A stretch of 64,000 bases of DNA from Streptomyces beigongshangae (lineage in GTDB: Bacteria; Actinomycetota; Actinomycetes; Streptomycetales; Streptomycetaceae): positions 94,042 through 158,041 of the forward strand of contig NZ_JAHKJW010000013.1 in assembly GCF_019710745.1 (NCBI RefSeq), given 5' to 3'. The notes below the pieces were generated by a model. It did no database searches and had not been told where the DNA came from. It was given only the letters and a program-made list of their open reading frames with translations. The position numbers were made by a program, and so were the translations under genes. Of the stretch, positions 62,278-64,000 are shown one piece after another; positions within the stretch are counted from its first letter, which is position 1, and every line of letters starts with the position of its first letter.

Positions 62278-62325
62278 GGGGCGCGGGGAACTGCGCGACC
62301 GGCCGAAACGGACCCGCACCCGGCA
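62275..62325 (+). repeat. Dispersed intergenic repeat, copy 4
   Basis: GGGGCGCGGGGAACTGCGCG followed by ACCGGCCGAAACGGACCCGC. It starts at the phosphatase stop codon. Confidence 0.8.
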
Positions 62326-62341
62326 ACGGAACGGCAGTTAC

Positions 62342-62368
62342 CCGGCCGGCCCCGGCGGAGCCGGCCGG
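62342..62368 (+). terminator. Stem-loop after the phosphatase gene
   Basis: CCGGCCGGC (62342-62350) pairs with GCCGGCCGG (62360-62368). The following 240 bp to the next start contain no supported gene. Confidence 0.6.
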
Positions 62369-62543
62369 CGCCGTCCGTCCGGCCACGGAGTGTCGGGCAG
62401 GCGGCCGGGCGGACGGCGTTGTTCCGGGCCGCCGCTGTACGAGGGGGAGTCGGCGGCCCGGCCGGCCTCTTGCGAGGCATTTCAGTCAATCGACCCACCA
62501 CTCACAGCGACAGCGCGCGCACCTGCTGGATCCGGGCACTCCG

Positions 62544-62560
62544 TTCACACCCCGTGTGAA
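62544..62560. promoter_or_regulatory. Inverted repeat upstream of the NsdA-like gene
   Basis: TTCACAC-ccc-GTGTGAA, 7-bp perfect arms, 47 nt before the start codon. It is a possible operator or a leader hairpin. Confidence 0.4.
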
Positions 62561-62606
62561 GGGGGAGGGACTAAGTTGAAAGGCACCGTCTGCACCGAGG
62601 CACGGG

Positions 62607-63956
62607 ATGACATCCATGCAGCCCAACACTCTGCTCGACGCGGTCCTCGACGAGGCCGGGATCTCCCACGCGGGACTCGCCGCCCATGTGAACCAGGCAG
62701 GGCGGGCGCGCGGTCTGGCGCTCCGTTACGAACACACCGCGGTCGCACGGTGGCTGAAGGGGCAGCGGCCCCGTGGCCAGGTGCCCGACCTGATCTGCGA
62801 GGTCCTCGCCGCCCGGCTCCAGCGGCCCGTCACGCTCGACGACATCGGCCTCGGTGTACCCGGCGAGCCGGCCGCCCCGCACGGCACGACGCTCTCCGGC
62901 TTCGTCGAGCGGGCCACCGCCCTGTGGCGCTCCGACGAACAGCAGCGCCCGCACATCCTCGGCGCCCCCGCGGTCACGGGCACGCCCGCCGTGATGCCGG
63001 TGTGGGAGTGGGAGAACCCGCCGGAGGACGTGGACGTCTCACGCGGCGGCCGGCAGCGCGTACGCATGTCCGACATCGAGATGCTGCGCGCCGCCCGCGC
63101 CCACTACGAGCAGCTGTACCGCAAGGCCGGCGGCGTCGCGACCCGTACCCGCATCGTCGGGTTCCTCAACTCCGAGACGGCGCCGCTCCTGCGGGGCAGC
63201 TACACCGACGCCACCGGCCGTCAGCTCCACCGCGCCACCGGCGGTCTGGTGGCGATCGCCGGCATCTGCGCGTACGACTCCGACGCGCACGGGCTCGCCC
63301 AGCGCTACTTCCACCAGGCGCTCAGGCTCGCGAAGGCCAGCGGGGACAGGGGACTCGGCGCCTACGTGATCGCGCTCCTCGTCAACCAGGCGCTGTTCAT
63401 GCGGGAGCACCGGCAGGCCGTGGCCTTCGCCGAGGCCGCACTGCGCGCCGCGGGACGGCACATCACCCCGGCGCTCGCGGCAGACCTCTCCGCGATGCAG
63501 GCCAAGGCGTACGCCCACCTCGGTGACGGCAGCAGCGCGCTGTCCTGCATCCGGCGTGCCGAGCAGGCCGCCGACCGCATCCGGCGCGGGCACGAGCCGG
63601 ACGAGACCGGCTATGTCCAGCCCGGCCTGGTCAATGTGCAGGTGGCGGAGGCGCTGCTGAGCCTCGGCGACCTGAGCGCCGCCCGGGAGCACGCCGCGGC
63701 CGCCGTGGACGAACCGGCGCACGACCGGGGCAGAGTGCACCGGCTGGCCATGCTCAGCCACATCGAGCTGCGCCAGGGGAACGCCGACCGGGCGGTGGTC
63801 TCCGCGGTCGAGATGGCGGAGCGAGCGCGGGGGATGGAGTCGCAGCGGCTGCGCGACAGACTGCGGACGGTACGCGAACACCTGGTGGCGAGCGGGTGCG
63901 AGGGCACGTCCGAGGCCGCCGAACTCATCGACGGAGCGCTGCGCGTACCGCTCTAG
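62607..63956 (+). CDS. NsdA-like regulator with TPR-type repeats
   Basis: A 449-residue protein of the family of NsdA, a streptomycete regulator of sporulation and antibiotic output. The N-terminal part (about 4-66, MQPNTLLDAVLDEAGISHAG and VARWLKG) has a helix-turn-helix-like region; a C-terminal helical part (about 180-440) has TPR-like repeats. The start ATG 62607 has GAGG (62597-62600) 6 nt upstream; ATG 62616 is also in frame. Its targets are unknown. Confidence 0.85.
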   Translation: MTSMQPNTLLDAVLDEAGISHAGLAAHVNQAGRARGLALRYEHTAVARWLKGQRPRGQVPDLICEVLAARLQRPVTLDDIGLGVPGEPAAPHGTTLSGFVERATALWRSDEQQRPHILGAPAVTGTPAVMPVWEWENPPEDVDVSRGGRQRVRMSDIEMLRAARAHYEQLYRKAGGVATRTRIVGFLNSETAPLLRGSYTDATGRQLHRATGGLVAIAGICAYDSDAHGLAQRYFHQALRLAKASGDRGLGAYVIALLVNQALFMREHRQAVAFAEAALRAAGRHITPALAADLSAMQAKAYAHLGDGSSALSCIRRAEQAADRIRRGHEPDETGYVQPGLVNVQVAEALLSLGDLSAAREHAAAAVDEPAHDRGRVHRLAMLSHIELRQGNADRAVVSAVEMAERARGMESQRLRDRLRTVREHLVASGCEGTSEAAELIDGALRVPL

Positions 63957-64000
63957 ACCGTCACCGGCTCCGGGAACCGACGACCGCACCGGGGGAACTC

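Noticed and set aside
1..64000. LexA (SOS) boxes
   Set aside because: I saw no convincing GAAC-N4-GTTC site upstream of any repair gene, whereas the PafBC-type motif was found three times.

Overview
This is chromosomal DNA of a Streptomyces. The evidence is very high GC with third-position G/C bias, many GTG and some TTG starts, a Pup-proteasome cluster, a conservon, and single genes that match the known core gene order of S. coelicolor (roughly SCO1654 down to SCO1593, from memory). It looks like core chromosome. There is no insertion sequence, prophage, CRISPR array, tRNA or rRNA gene, or large biosynthetic cluster.

Layout. 0.1-5.4 kb: response regulator, RecB-like Fe-S nuclease, site-2 protease with CBS domains, TrmI tRNA methyltransferase and a secreted protein. 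5.4-15.9 kb: ferredoxin and the pupylation-proteasome genes arc, dop, pup, prcB, prcA, then a LacI regulator with a divergent MFS exporter, then pafA. 16.1-17.6 kb: two FKBP-type prolyl isomerases. 18.0-26 kb: pafB-pafC (DNA-damage regulators), two small genes, tatA, tatC, a lipid-kinase-like gene and a HelY-type helicase. 26.4-31.1 kb: conservon rarABCD plus cytochrome P450 rarE. 31-34 kb (minus strand): RluA-type pseudouridine synthase, siderophore-interacting protein, 5'-3' exonuclease. 34.3-38.0 kb: a glycine-betaine type ABC transporter whose permease is fused to two substrate-binding domains. 38.3-40 kb: XRE-cupin and LysR regulators. 40.1-45.2 kb: a glnA4 locus (gamma-glutamyl hydrolase, GntR regulator, gamma-glutamylamide synthetase, aldehyde dehydrogenase, SDR) that fits ethanolamine catabolism. 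45.3-52.8 kb: surface and secreted proteins, including a mycosin-like protease, plus a PLP enzyme, a beta-lactamase-like protein, an SseB-domain protein and a DUF1844 protein. 53.2-60.9 kb: infC-rpmI-rplT, an rRNA methyltransferase, a sensor kinase and pheST. 61-64 kb: a PP2C phosphatase and an NsdA-like regulator.

How it fits together. Arc unfolds pupylated proteins for the PrcBA protease; PafA attaches Pup and Dop removes it. Pup here already ends in Gly-Gly-Glu, so it needs no deamidation. PafB and PafC, encoded beside pafA, are known in mycobacteria as a heterodimeric activator of DNA-damage genes. The most interesting signal I found is a set of three copies of the PafBC (RecA-NDp type) promoter pattern, each with the same 11-6-6 architecture. 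They lie immediately upstream of three nucleic-acid enzymes in this window: the RecB-like nuclease, the HelY-type helicase and the 5'-3' exonuclease. In each case the -10 hexamer ends 7-10 nt before the start codon, so the mRNAs should be leaderless or nearly so. Several other genes here show the same leaderless layout with ordinary -10 elements.

Other points worth a second look are four different short tandem repeats (8, 9, 25 and 28 bp) at gene ends, in a leader or in a coding region, a P450 lacking the ExxR motif, an AUC start for infC with a long structured leader and a CIRCE-like inverted repeat, a LacI operator candidate, an iron box, and a dispersed intergenic repeat family.
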